Numbered from the stretch's first letter, positions 47,648-59,930 are shown. The stretch: 64,000 nucleotides of DNA from Macrotis lagotis (GCF_037893015.1 NC_133666.1:157030498-157094497), one strand, 5' to 3'. Numbers and translations are program-made. The notes: generated by a model not told the origin, from the sequence alone.

Positions 47648-48010
47648 GGGCGCAGTAACCCTGTTATCTGGAAAATCTGTACAAATTTTTTACTCTTCAT
47701 CCTAGAGAAGACTGAATTTTTTTCTTCTAGGGGGGTGTTTATAGTAACTTATTGTAAAATTTATGCTGATATTGTACAATACTGTACATATATTTTATGT
47801 ATTTCTTCTGAGTTTCTACGTTTTTCCTGTCATCTACTAGTCTTTGTGTGTTGCCTGAAGCTTCTGCAAATCTCCACCTGAAATTCTCATTTAATTTTTT
47901 TTTTAATCAAAATCCTATGGAAGTGTTAAACTGTATTTCTAAGTATAAAAAGAAACATCATATCTTGGGACACTTGAAATAAGCACATGTAAAAATGTTA
48001 AGTGTAACCC
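47648..48010. repeat. Possible pogo/Tigger-type relic, copy 2
   Basis: Starts at cagtaaccctgttatctgga (47653) and continues with tgtacaatactgtacatat and tttctaagtataaaaagaaac, words I associate with Tigger-family non-autonomous elements. The opposite terminal repeat is not clear. Confidence 0.4.
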
Positions 48011-49439
48011 ATGTGCTGATGATATCTGTTGTAGAGGATAAAGAATGTTACAAAGAACATAATAACTCCAAATTATTTAATGACTCTAATGTAAAGATGG
48101 AAAATATATTGGAAAATATGGCCCAGGGTAAAAAAATGCAATAGTTCAAAGGCTAAGCTCATAGACTACACAGAAGCCTTAAGACTACAAAGTCTACAAA
48201 GGTGAAAAGCTACAAATAGAGTATATTTATTACATAGAAGTATCATCAGGCTCAGATCATGTATTGGTTAATTTGGCTCAACTTTTTTTCTTTTTTTCTG
48301 TCTCCATTTCAAGGACTGAATCACAGGGTATAGTGGAAAGAGATATATTTGGAAATAAAGTATGAAAATAAACTGAAAAGAAACTAGATATGGTAAGGAT
48401 CAAAAAGCACAAAAAATGAAATTATGAATATTTCTCAGAATCACAGAATTCCAGAGTTGGAAGAGGTCATCATTCATCTACAGTTCAGTACATACCCATA
48501 TTTTAACAACTGTTAGAAAGAAGGTAATTTAAGATTCCCAGGGCCAAAAATTATTAGCAGAGAAGACAGACAGAAATTCACTTGATGTCAGAAACTTGAT
48601 GGAGAATTCTAACACTTAGGAAGTGATGGAATGGAAATGATGATGGTGGTTGGGAGGTAGGCTTACCAATAAAGACCTAGGTTAAAACTGGAAAGTTACC
48701 TAAGCAAAAATTCATTAGGGAAGCTACTATCAAACAAAGGACTGATGATCTCAATCCCTACAGTGATCTACAAAGAATGTAAGATATTTACATTTTTTGA
48801 CACAGTAAAGTGATATGTTATCTTAAAAGTACAAAATGGTCTTCCCAACAGAAGAGAGGGTAAAGGGATTTGAATAATGCCACTTATCATCAGATTTATT
48901 AGGGACAATGAAATAGAAAAACAAATAAAAAAATAAGGAATACTTCCATATGAAAATAAAGGAAAAGGATAAAAGAGGTGGTTGTGAATCACCATCCATG
49001 TCAGGATTTGGAGGCTAAAAAATTTAACTGAAAAGAGATAATTAAGTATTAATGAACATTTGTAAGCTAACAATTTGAGGATCATGCTGAAGTAGAGAAC
49101 AGGACCCTCTGAAAAGGAAAGGCCTACTTGTTCTCCAAGGACAAACAATGCAGATTCATAGGCATTGACATGTGAGCAATAACCTCATAAAGGTCAGAGG
49201 GAAAAGATATGAATAATGAGTACTGATGGCTGGTAAATCTCAATTAGGGATATTGTGAAAATGATCTGTCAAATAGAAAATAATAACAAAAGGGTTCTCA
49301 GGTAGAATGTAACAGAATCAACCAAGTCTTCAAACTAGATGAGCATCCACTTTTTATGATTCAAGTAGACATTATCTAGGATGCACTGCTAAAAACCATC
49401 AATGAAGAATTTAGTAGCAAAGGAAGTACTTATCACAGC

Positions 49440-49955
49440 TGCAGAGATAATCAAAATGGTTTAAAATTGTAAAGATGTAAATTACCCCAAAATTATTTTA
49501 TGGATCTAGGAAAAATAATAGCAATATTTATCGGGAAGAACAAAAGTTCAAGAATATCAAAGGAATTAATGAAAAAAAATGCCAAGGAAGGTAGCCTAGC
49601 CATACCAGATCTAAAACTAAATTATAAAACTACAACTATCAAAACTACTCAGTACTAAGAAATAGAGCGATGGAATAGATAAAGTTCACAAGACACAGTA
49701 GTAAATTACTATATTAATAAAGTGCTTGATAAACTCAAAGACTTCAACTTCTGTGAGGTTTTCCATAATGGAATAAACTAGAAAACAGTAGGGCAGAAAC
49801 TAGGCACTGACCAATAATTCACACCCTATACCAAGATAAGGTCGAAATGGGTACATGATTTAGACATAAAGGATGATTCCATAAGCCAATCGGGACACAC
49901 TGGAGAAGGGAGGAGTTTATGACCAAAAAAGAGATAGAGAACATTATATATGACC
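49440..49955 (+). mobile_element. L1 ORF2 C-terminal fragment, degraded
   Basis: Words cacagctgcagagataatc, tatggatctagg..aataatagcaat, agcctagccataccagatct, caaaactactcagtactaag and gaggagtttatgacc follow L1 ORF2 after the reverse-transcriptase core. It stops at gagatagagaacatt, about the point where the 20.5-kb L1 copy begins. Confidence 0.7.
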
Positions 49956-50219
49956 GTGCCATCTCTACCAATCATAGCTCTGAAATTTCTGTATGATTAC
50001 AAACTCTATCTTTCTATCCAACCCCCCCTTAACTCACTCCTCAAAAACCTTTTCTCTAACTTACCTCAACTTTCATTAGTAGTGGGAATTTCCTAACCTT
50101 CAAATTCTCTGTATGAATGAAATAACATTCTCTGTTACATCCAAGACTCATCTACTAAAATAATTTTAAAGAGCTTGAAAGGGACTTTTAAGGGTTGAAA
50201 AGGTTGTAAGATCATTCTT

Positions 50220-50367
50220 TTTTTTTTTTTTGCAAGGCAAATGGGGTTAAGTGGCTTGCCCAAGGCCACACAGCTAGGTAATTATTAAGTGTCTGAGACT
50301 GGATTTGAACCCAGGTACTCCTGACTCCAGGGCCCGTGCTTTATCCACTGTGCCACCTAGCTGCCCC
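50220..50367 (-). mobile_element. Marsupial WSINE/MAR1-type SINE, young
   Basis: Reverse-strand, full length and close to consensus: ttgcaaggcaaatggggtt, ggccacacagctaggtaatt, ctgactccagggcccgtgct and gtgccacctagctgcccc. The perfect 14-base duplication gtaagatcattctt lies at 50206-50219 and 50368-50381. Confidence 0.97.
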
Positions 50368-50464
50368 GTAAGATCATTCTTAAAAATATTCAAGATGAGT
50401 GGTTATGCAAAGTCCACCTGACCTCCAGAGACAGGATTACTTATTACTACCTGAGAAAAACCAT

Positions 50465-50920
50465 TCTACTTTTAGACAACCTGGCATAATGGATAAAGAG
50501 CTGGCCTTAAAGGTCAACTATCCAAATTCTTTGATAGATGGAGAATCAAGGAAGGAATAAAGGAAGGAGACAAGCATTTATTAAATACTTACTATGTGTC
50601 AGGTTTTTGAAAAATATTATCTTATTTTTATTTTCACAACAACCATGGAAGTTGTATGCTTTTATTAACTCTATTTTACAGTTCAGAGAAAACTGACACC
50701 AGTGGATTAAATGATTTACCCAGGATCACAAAAATTAGCAAGTTTCTAGGACCAGATTTAACCTCAGGTCTTCCAGGTCCAGTGCTCAATCCATGAGTCA
50801 TCTTGCTGGGAAGACCTGAGTTCAAGTTCTGCCACTGACACATCCTGTTTGTGTGACAGTAGGCAAGTCACTTAATATTTCTGAGAGTTAGGGAAGGCTC
50901 TAAGACTATAAGGTGCTGAG
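50465..50920 (+). repeat. CORE-SINE split by an antisense MIR-type element
   Basis: A sense CORE-SINE head (acctggcataatggataaag, gctggccttaaaggtcaact) at 50480-50530 seems to resume at about 50812 (aagacctgagttcaagttct, gacagtaggcaagtcactta). Between them, at about 50555-50808, is a reverse MIR-type unit (catttattaaatacttacta, cacaacaaccatgg, cttccaggtccagtgctc). The split is inferred from order and is not proved by duplications. Confidence 0.55.
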
Positions 50921-52599
50921 AAGATGCAGACTTACACTGGAAAAGGGCATTTATTCACCTGGGAGTTCCTATAATGCAGAAATGTCAATCTATATATCCC
51001 TATCCAAGGTTCCTTTTGATACTGAGGAATGATTACTCATGAAAATTATACTCATTCATCTTAATTCTGACCTTTAAAGCTAAGGAGAATAAATTTAAAT
51101 CTTATTCCAATATTATAGTCTTTAAAATATCTATAAGGCCACAATCATGTCTCCTTTAAGTCTTCTTTAGGTTAAACCAATCTAGGCTTTACTTAAGTCA
51201 CTTAAAATATCTAAATTTTATTTGGCACAAAGAAATTCTTCTCCCTTGCCACATTTGTAGACTGATTTAATATTTCAGGAGGTATGTAAGGTAAGTGCCA
51301 GGAATTGCAGTCTAAACAGAACATGCTAAACCAAAGAACATCTCAAATCTTGGCATGCTAATGAATCACTTAGATCAGAGTTTTTTGCCTTTTATTTTTT
51401 TTTACTTAGAGATTTCAAAACGATTTCTTAGTCATACCTGATATGTAAAGTTCCTGTCTTTGTATCAAAATCAAAGACATTTCTAAAAGGCATAGTTTTT
51501 ATTGATAATTACTTTTTTCATGACTCTGAAGCTTTGGGACAACAACTTAAGCACTGGAAGTAACTATGAAGAAAGAACAAACCCTATTACATTATTTGAC
51601 ATTATTAAGCAGAATAAATATGAAAACAAAATATTATGTTTTATGAACTTTTTTCTATAAACATATCTGATCGTGGTAGTTACATCTACTCTGGCAATTT
51701 ACATTATATTCCCTACCCCACTTCTGACCTGTTTTTTGTTCTTTTAAAGAGAAATCTTTCCTCTCTCCCTCCAAGAGACTCAAACTACCTAAATGACTGA
51801 ATATGGAATTGTAGACTGTTCCTTTAATAACTTAGATTTCTTCCTTCTCCTTCAACCAGTTACCTACTGGGAAATGTCTCCAAATTTTATAAATTTGAAT
51901 TAGTATGCAATAGTTATATGTGACTGTTATCATGTGTCTGTCATATGTTGTCATATGACAGTCCTATATTTAGGACAACAGTCTCATGTATTTGTGCTAG
52001 TTCTCTAATGAGCCTGGATCTAAGAAAGATAGTTGACTCAGATTTTTTTCCTTCATTTAACTACTTTCCTTCTTATATGAATTGTGTTAATTTTGTTCAT
52101 GCAAGTTTTAAAATTTGCTGTAAATGAAATTTTCTATTTTATCTTTTGTCTCCCTCACTTAGCTAAGAATTTACTTCCAAAACAAACATGAAGAAGGCAA
52201 ATGACTTGCTTTTCCTCTATTTTTTTTTTAAATTATATAACATTTAATAGGTCACATACCCATTTGAAGATTGTGTGCTACATGGATATATGTGGTCTCA
52301 CTCTAATTTCTAACAAACTGCTTTCCAGCTTTTCCAGCAATTCCTGTCAAATGGTGAATTCTTTTTAATACACTAGATTTGCTAGATCAGCTCCAAGTTT
52401 TATGGTATAATTTGTGGTCTGGAAGTGCTTCATTTCTACTTGGTTTTGTCTAACTTTATAATTCTATATAAAATCATTTCTTAGTAGGTTTTATAATTTT
52501 ATTTCTGCTTATTTATTTACATAATATCATACTTTAAAATGTTATAACTCAGTTAAAACTACTAAATTATTTGTTGTTTTTATTTAAGGAAAATTATTT

Positions 52600-52945
52600 A
52601 ATTATATGGGAAGATTTATATGAATTGATTGCAAAATGAAATAAGCAGAAACAGAACAAAATACAGAGACTAAAAATGTAAATGGAAAGGAAAACAACAA
52701 AACTATAAAAACTAAATTTTATGCAATTATACTGATCAAGCTTGATTCCAAAATAGAAATATGAGACTATATCTCACATAATCTTGAACTTGGTTTATAT
52801 GTTGACTCTTTTTAAAGACTGCTTCCCCCCCTTATAAAAAATTGTTACATGGTTCTCTAGAAAAGGGAGAAATATACTAGGAAATGTAACTGAAGTTTAA
52901 AAAAAGATAATAAAATCAATTTAAAAAGAAATTTTAAAAGAAATA
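52600..52945 (+). mobile_element. LINE 3' tail, marsupial type
   Basis: Words gcaaaatgaaataagcagaa, aattatactgatcaagcttg, tggtttatatgttgactct, ggttctctagaaaaggga and gataataaaatcaattt follow a marsupial L1-type 3' end. A related tail lies at 61600-61965. 5'-truncated. Confidence 0.55.
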
Positions 52946-54419
52946 GAGCAATGAAAATATTTGGTGAAAATGAAAAATATGATTAGAGTTCATGAATTTA
53001 AGTGCATAGGGAGAAATATGTTCCCATTTAACCTACAATTCAAGAGAACCCCATTTAAAGAAGCAATATTTTGCAACATCAGACACTCACTAATCTTACT
53101 GCTTTTCCCTTAGGCTTTTTGTCTTCCTGCATTCATTTCCAAAAAATATATGGTAATGTTTGCCTCCTCTGAGGCACATTATTTCAGTAGTAATAGTTGC
53201 TTCCAAAATTTGTGAAAGTAGCAGTCAAAAAGTTAAGGGCTCCTGGTGCTTTCACAGCCGGTAGGAAATGTCCTGCCAAAGACTCCAGCTTAAATTTCCA
53301 AAATTACAAAACTTTTAAAAAACACAAACAAAAAATGAAAAACAAAACTTAAAAAAAAAGCTCATGTGACACTACTTCCTTACCTCCCACTCTTAAATCC
53401 TGTTTACACATTCACAGGCCTTTGAACTAGGTTTATCTAGACTTAAGTAATACCAGCTTCAGTTTCTTCATTCAAATATTAGGTATGTGGTATGACTCAG
53501 TTAGTAGTAATGGTATTTTCTTCATTGCCAACAAGTGAATTTAGCCTTTGTTTAGTAGTGAGAAACATAGGAGGCTCAAAAAAAGTAGGAAAAATTGAAG
53601 TATGCTAATGAATTTAACTGCTGCAACCATTTTTGTTATTATACCTTTAATAAGAAAGTAAGTTTTGAGGGTCTTATAGCTTGTATGTCAACTACTCCTA
53701 TAGAGAACAATAAAACCATGCTATCTTCATATTCTAAATGTGATTGCAATTTTTTATATTTTTTTAAGAATTTGACTTAACCCAGGTTTTGGACTGAAGA
53801 TGAAGAAACTACTACATGCCAATAAGCAAATTGGAATTCCAGTGTGATGATCTGTTTCTGAATGCTGTTGCATGTGTAACACTTGAAAGCAGGGTATGCA
53901 CTACTATCTTAAAATATCAAAATGATTTCCTGTTTATAGTTTTTAAAGTTCACAAGTTGAACAAAGTGGGCTATTAATCAGAATATGCTGCTCCTAATAT
54001 GATAAAATGATAAAATTGCCCTGGCTTATATGACATTTAACTGGTAGTAGGGTATTGCCTTTGAGAAACAAAAGTACTTAACAGCAGCAATGAAAAGTGA
54101 CAACTGAAAGTGATAGAATAGAAAGGAAAAAAATCTAAAACATCATTTTAGTCTTAGGCCTCATAGCACAAGGGCAAATAGTTAATGCCATCCCACAAAC
54201 CATCACAAAATAGAAATATATAATGACAAAATATTAAAATCTCAATACTTGGTTATATTTCATACTTATTTCAATATATAATAACAAAATTTAAAAATAT
54301 GATGGATAGATGTAGGAAAGGTGATTGGACCTGTTTTCATCAGGACAGGGAAACTACCTGAAAGAGGAAACTCCCTTTATCAATTGGGGTAAGAATTTTC
54401 TCTGAAACTAACTTCAAGT

Positions 54420-54541
54420 TTCAGAGAATTGCTCAGAGTACTGAGAGGTTAAGTGACCTGCTAAGACAGAGCCAATAGGTGTCTGGTGAAACCTGAACTA
54501 GGGTCTTATCGGTTCTCAGGATGACTTCCTATTCATTGTAC
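54420..54541 (-). repeat. MIR-type relic
   Basis: gagaggttaagtgacctgc, cctgaactagggtctt and gacttcctattcattgtacc follow the reverse MIR order. It abuts the hAT relic. Confidence 0.5.
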
Positions 54542-54818
54542 CAGCAGGTTTCAAAATGTGATCTGAGGATCTCTGGGAATCTCTGAGGCACTTTCAAAGA
54601 GGTCTGTGACGTCAAAACTATTTTCAAAATAATATATCATTTGAATTTCTAATATGGAAACTAATGAGACATATATGTATATGTGTGCACATACACATAA
54701 ATATATGTAATATGTATATGAATGAATGAGATGCACAGTTCTCTAGGGGAATTCACAATAACTTTTGTAGTTACTGTAAGTGAAAAGAGGTCCTGAGATC
54801 AAAAATTGCGATTCACTG
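54542..54818 (+). mobile_element. Internally deleted hAT-type DNA transposon
   Basis: The left end (caggtttcaaaatgtgatct, gaggatctctgggaatctct, ctgtgacgtcaaaactat) and right end (gaggtcctgagatcaaaaat ... ttcactg) match the two ends of a mammalian hAT family as I remember it (Zaphod/Charlie-like; family not fixed). The transposase region is absent. Its AT-rich middle holds an acatatatgtatatgtgtg tract. Confidence 0.6.
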
Positions 54819-57012
54819 AATGATGTCATCTTGTCTAGCAGAAACAAAAATAAAACTTCCTTTATTTAAGATTAATTATATTCAGGTTATTGTTTACTGA
54901 GAGATAAATATACAAAATTCTTTTAAAGTATCATAGTACTATCAGTAATAAAGGATTCAAAAGCTTATAGGAAATTCACTTATCTAAAGCATCTCATTTC
55001 CCCTTTAAAACAGATAACGATTTTACAGTGCTTAATAAATGATCTCAAGCTGATGGAGTTCAAAATGGCAGAGTAAAGGCAGAGACTTGCCAAAGCTCTC
55101 TCTGAAATTTCTTCAAAGTTTTTATCAAATATCTTTAAATAATGACTGAACACATTCTAAAGCAGCAAAACTCAAAAAATGGAGTCAAACAATTTTCCAA
55201 CTCAAGGTAACATAGAAGGTCAGCAGGAAAGGTCTGTTGCATCAGGAGGAGAGAGTCCAGTTTAGCAAAAAAAAAAAAACAAAAAACAAAAACAGACAAA
55301 AATCTAGCACACTAGGAACAGGACTCAGGGCAACTTAATCAGTGGCAGCAGTGGCAGTTCCCAGACCTCTGCAGCTTAAGGAGGTTGGACAATGGATTAG
55401 AAGATTTACAGGGAGCCCTTTGTTGAACCAGGGGCTCAGGACTCTGTTGCATTACCTAAACCTGAATTTGGGTTACAGTCCTGGGTTTTAGTCCCAGTGT
55501 AAGGAAGAGAACTAGCACAGCAGGAGTATGCAGTCAAACAAAAGCAGAGATGCTGGTCACAGTTCTTAGGGTTGAAAAGAGTGCTTCTGTATTCTTTTTT
55601 ACAAACTGGTACATAGTACTGGAGAGTAGTAAACACACTTCTCCCCTAAATCATGCCATCATGAAAGAGTTAAAAACTTATAGGGTCTCCCAAATCACTT
55701 TTGAAAACAGTTGCACAAAAAACTTGAAGCTTTAGACAGTGTGGCCTCCATTTGAGAAGCAGAGCTTCACTTTAATATAGACTTAAAAGTCAAGAAACAA
55801 GTTGGAAAATGAGGAAATGACAAAAAATATTCTGACTACAGAAAGTTACTATAGCGACAAGGAAGATCAAAACACATCCTCAGAAGACAACAAAAATCAA
55901 AATTCCTGAACCCAAAGCCTTCAAGAAAAATATGAAGGAATCTCAGGTCATGGAGGTCAAAAAGGATTTTAAAAATCAAGTAAGAGAAGTTGAGGAGAAA
56001 CCTGGAAGAGAAATGAGAGTGATGCAAGAAAAGGATGAAAAGATAGCAACAGTTTAATAAAGGAGACGCAAAAAATACTGAAAAAAAAATAACACCTTAA
56101 AAAACAACAGGTTAAAAGATAAAAGAGACCAGAAATCCAATGAAGAGAAGAATGCATTAGAAAGTAGAACTGGTCAGATAGAAAAAAATAAAATTGCCCT
56201 GACATTCTAGAACAAAGTATAAAATAAAATTTAAAAATCCACTGCTCATCTCCTGAAAGAGAACCCAAAATGAAAACTACCAGAATATTTTGCTCAATGC
56301 CAGAGCTCCCAAATCAAGGAGAAAATACTGCATTCAGTGCAAAAAAAAAAAAAAAAAAACCCCAAAAAACCCAACCCCGGTTCAAATACTATGAACAAGA
56401 TTTAACAGCTTTTACAATAAAGGAATATGATATTCCAGAGGGCAAATGAACTAGAACTAAAACCAAGAATCACTTATCCAGTAAAACTGAGTTTAATTCT
56501 TTGGAAGGAAAAAAAAAGTCAATTGAAAAGAGGATTTTCAAACATTCCTGATGAAAAGACCAAAGCTAAACAGAAAATTTGACTTTCAAATGCAAGACTC
56601 AAAAGAAACATAAAAATGTAAACAGGAAAGAGAAATCGTATTTCTACATGGGAAAATGATATTTATAACTTCTACAAACTTTTTTATTATGACAGTTAGA
56701 AGGTGAATACATAGATAGAAAAGCAGAGATATGCGTTGAATTTGGTGGTATTATCTAAAGAAAGAAAATTAAGAAGACTGCATTGGGAGAATGGGAAAGG
56801 AAGAGGCAGAATATCTGACACAAGAAGCTTGAAAGAGATTTTACAGTGGAGGGTATTAAGAAGAACAGATTGAAGTTAAACTTTTTGGGAATTTAAAATT
56901 GTGTTGTGATAGCAAACAATGAACAAATTGAGCTTTCAACTAATGTTTCAGTCTTTTGTTATCATGTTGTAAAGCTTTGTCATGTGAAAACCAGAGAATA
57001 TACTGTTAATGG

Positions 57013-57084
<72 letters not shown>
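57013..57084. repeat. (TGTC)n(TC)n microsatellite
   Basis: About 14 TGTC units followed by a TC run. A TG tract follows at about 57162-57204. Both give spurious long frames (Cys/Leu/Ser or Arg/Gln/Thr repeats) that are not genes. Confidence 0.95.
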
Positions 57085-57161
57085 AGTCTTTTTGGCCCAG
57101 AAAGTTTGTGAAAAACTTTGTTTTCCTACCTTGTGTTTATGTAAGGGATTTTGTGTATCTC

Positions 57162-57204
57162 TGTGTGTGTGTGTGTGTGTGTGTGTGCGCGTGTGCGTGT
57201 GTGT
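57162..57204. repeat. (TG)n microsatellite
   Basis: TG run with GC variants (tgtgcgcgtgtgcgtg) inside the HAL1 body. Confidence 0.95.
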
Positions 57205-57362
57205 CTGTGAGACCAAAGTAGTAAGAAAGTATCTATTTGAGATCTTGATCTATGTAACTGTAGCACTGCCTGGAGGTAAGACTTTAAGTTAGGGTTTTGA
57301 AATTATCATACGTATAAGATTAAATTCTTGGAGAATCTCAGTTTCTTTTTTGAAAATAGAAG

Positions 57363-57523
57363 CAGGGGCAGCTAGGTGGCGCAGTGGCTAGAGCACTGGC
57401 CAGAGCACTGGCCCTGGAATCAGGAGTACCTGAGTTCAAATCTGACCTCAGCCACTTAATAACTGCCTAGCTGTGTGACCTTGGACAAGTCATCATATCA
57501 CCTTAAATAAATTAAAAAAAAAA
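57363..57523 (+). mobile_element. Marsupial WSINE/MAR1-type SINE with internal 12-base duplication
   Basis: Sense copy ggggcagctaggtggcgcag to cctagctgtgtgaccttgg, with the 12-base unit agagcactggcc present twice in tandem. Flanked by the perfect 11-base duplication gaaaatagaag (57352-57362 and 57524-57534). Inserted in the HAL1. Confidence 0.96.
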
Positions 57524-58701
57524 GAAAATAGAAGTGTATCTGGGATAAGAGGTAAATAAGCTTGTAAAACAAAAATGTAAAACATATCAAGTTATAAGGT
57601 TAACCTTCATAGGAGAACTTTTCTGTTTTTTGTTTTCTTTTGTTTTAACAGTATAAGAAGTCATCAGGGAAACCTTGCTTCATGTAGGTTAATAAGTAAA
57701 TGCTCAAGTCTAAAAATGTCAAGATTGCAAATTTCTCCCCGCCATGTCAATTGTAAACTCAGAAGAATAGTGTATAGGAAATTGAGAAAAATGGGGGAAA
57801 GGAGCATGTGAATTTTGGTCTGGTCAGAATTGGATCAAAGAGGGAATTTACATTCATTCAGTTGGGTGTAGAAATCTATTTTACCATATAGAAAAATGAG
57901 ATGGAAAGGAGATAAGAAAAGGTAAGTGAGGAGACAACAGAAAGGCCAGTCTGGGGAAGGTAAAAATCAGAAGTAAAACACTTGAGAATGGTCAGGGTTA
58001 AAGGAGAGAGAAGGATAAACAGGAGAAAAATAGGATAGCGGGAAATACACAGTTGGTAATCATTACTATGAAAATTATTTTTTACAGTGAGTTTCTCTGA
58101 TAAAGACTCTTTCTCAAACATATAAAAAAGCAAATAAAATTTATAGAAATGAGTCATTCCTCAATTGATAAATGGTCAATGGATAAGAACAGGAAGTTTT
58201 CTGACAAAGCAAGCAAAGCTATCTAGTCATGAAAAAAATGCTCTAAATCACTACTGATGAGAGAAATACAAATTAAAACAATTCTGAGCTACTACCTCAG
58301 ACCTGTCAGATTGACTAATATGGCAGAAAAGGAAAACGACAAAGGCTGAAGGGGATGATGTGGTATATACTGCATCAAACAAGCTGAAACTATACCCAAA
58401 GGGCTAAAAATACAAGTGATATCACTACCAGGTCTGTATTCCAAAATATTTATAATATTTAAAATATTTATAATAGTATTTTTAGTGGTGGCAAAGAATT
58501 GGAAATTGAGGGGATGTCCATCAATTGGGGAATAGCTGGACAAGTTATTTTATATGATTGTGATGGAATACTATTGTACTTTAAGAAATGATGAACAGAA
58601 TGTTCTCAGAAAAACCTGAATGGACTTACATGAACTGATGGCAAAGAGAAATGAACAGAATCAAAGCAATATTGTAACTTTGTTATTCTCAGGAATACAA
58701 T

Positions 58702-59222
58702 TATTAGGGGAGACCCCAAGAGACTTGCAGAGGAAACCCAGAGGGGCTCTAGTGATCCCTGGTCCAGAGGCAATTTTTGTGAGAAAATTCACGAAGACAC
58801 AAAGGAATCTGCTGCAGTCAAGTATTTATTGATGCAGAAAAGCAAAATCCTGAGTCAAGGAATGGGATATCACTTATTGACTATTTGGCGGGAGGGCGAG
58901 TTTTAAAGTAAAAATCCTGGTCTTTAGCCAGATAGTCATATGCTTAGGGGGATTTCCATGACCAAGTTTTCCAAGAACAGAGGGAGGGCTTAAAGAAGTG
59001 GCCACCAGGTGTTATAGACAAGAAAGAAAAGGTTATGTTCTGTCCAAGGTTTTCTCATGTATAGTATTCCAGAGAAGGAGGAAGGATAGGTTGGGGAGAC
59101 AGTCTCCTTTACTGAGGTCAGACTGCAAATGCATGCTTATGTCAATACCTTTTTTTATAGGCCCCCATTTTTTTATATAAAGCTCAAGTTAATGTACTGC
59201 AATTTCACAGTTAATCCTATCA
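58702..59222 (-). mobile_element. Fossil solo LTR of an endogenous retrovirus, in the HAL1 3' end
   Basis: A 521-base block interrupts the L1-type tail exactly between aggaatacaat and caatgatccaaa, leaving a 4-base duplication, caat, at 58698-58701 and 59223-59226. Read on the minus strand it starts TG, has a TATA-like stretch (gcctataaaa), and later an AATAAA poly(A) signal followed by a pyrimidine-rich U5-like end, the U3-R-U5 order of an LTR. No internal retroviral genes are present, so it is a solo LTR left by recombination. The class cannot be fixed by eye; the 4-base duplication would suit a gamma-type (class I) element. It is younger than the HAL1 it entered. Confidence 0.75.
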
Positions 59223-59713
59223 CAATGATCCAAAATAATTCTTAAGACCTAAGATGAAAGAAATTGTCTATACCAGACAAAGAACTGGTAGAGCCTGAAC
59301 ACAGATCAAAGACAATTTATTTTTTTGTCTGTTTTCTTTCACAGAATGACTTAGATGGAAATGTGTTCTGCATGACTACATATGTGTAACTTGTCAAATT
59401 GCTTACCTTCTCAATGAAGGAGGGGAAGAGAGGGAGCTAGCGAATTTGAAACTCAAAACTTGAAAAAAATATTTAAATTGTTTTAACATATCATTAGGAA
59501 AAATAATAGTTCTTTTTATATACACATACCAAAAAATATCACATAAACAAAAATAAATGATCTCTTCTATTGTACTAAATGGTTCCCTCATATGATTAAA
59601 AAATTAAGAGATCTCAAATATATATTCTGTACACTTTGATTTTCAGTAGAAAGATTAGGGCCACTCTGTATTCAAAGTTTCAATGACAAAGAATAATGTT
59701 CTAGTTCAAAGAG

Positions 59714-59930
59714 ATGTAGTCCAGTGGTGTTAAACTTCTAAACCATACATAAATTTCTGTGGGTCATAGACTGAATTAATTTTTAAATGTATTATTATTT
59801 ATGGCGCATTAAATTTTTATTTATTTTGTTTAAAATCTCCTGCTCGCATTTTAATCTGGCGAGAGCTGAACTTGGAAGTGCTGTGGACCAAGTACAGCTC
59901 AGGCTAAGTGTCTCAGGACCCTAGACTACT
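59714..59930 (+). repeat. Non-autonomous hAT-type DNA-transposon relic
   Basis: Begins cagtggtgttaaacttct and ends aagtgtctcaggacc, with ttctgtgggtcatagactga, ttttaatctggcgagagctg and gtgctgtggaccaagtaca inside. This resembles a common marsupial hAT-like repeat that mentions the same blocks. No transposase. Confidence 0.5.

Larger units (their letters stand above)
55035..59490 (+). mobile_element. HAL1/L1 element, near full length, with SINE and LTR inserted
   Basis: The 5' end (ttcaaaatggcagagtaaagg, atctttaaataatgactga) parallels the 7.5-kb HAL1. Next come degraded ORF1-type sequence (gatcaaaacacatcctcaga, aatgaaaactaccagaatat, ggaatatgatattccagagg), a non-coding body, and an L1-type 3' region (tcaattgataaatggtcaat, ctacctcagacctgtcagat, atcaattggggaatagctgg) ending near aacttgaaaaaaatattt. 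About 3.7 kb without the insertions. No open ORF1 and no reverse transcriptase. Confidence 0.7.

Noticed and set aside
53521-53780. Possible upstream SRFBP1 exon near a cttcat word on the plus strand
   Set aside because: The minus-strand translation does not give the expected conserved residues and there is no donor at the right place; other cttcat sites at about 42351 and 57603 failed as well.
55969-56268. 99-codon Phe/Leu-rich minus-strand frame resembling a membrane protein
   Set aside because: Antisense of Lys/Glu-rich ORF1-type HAL1 sequence; the hydrophobic look is an artefact.
57013-57084. TGTC array as a possible CRISPR-like or regulatory array
   Set aside because: Units are four bases with no spacers; it is a simple microsatellite in a vertebrate genome.
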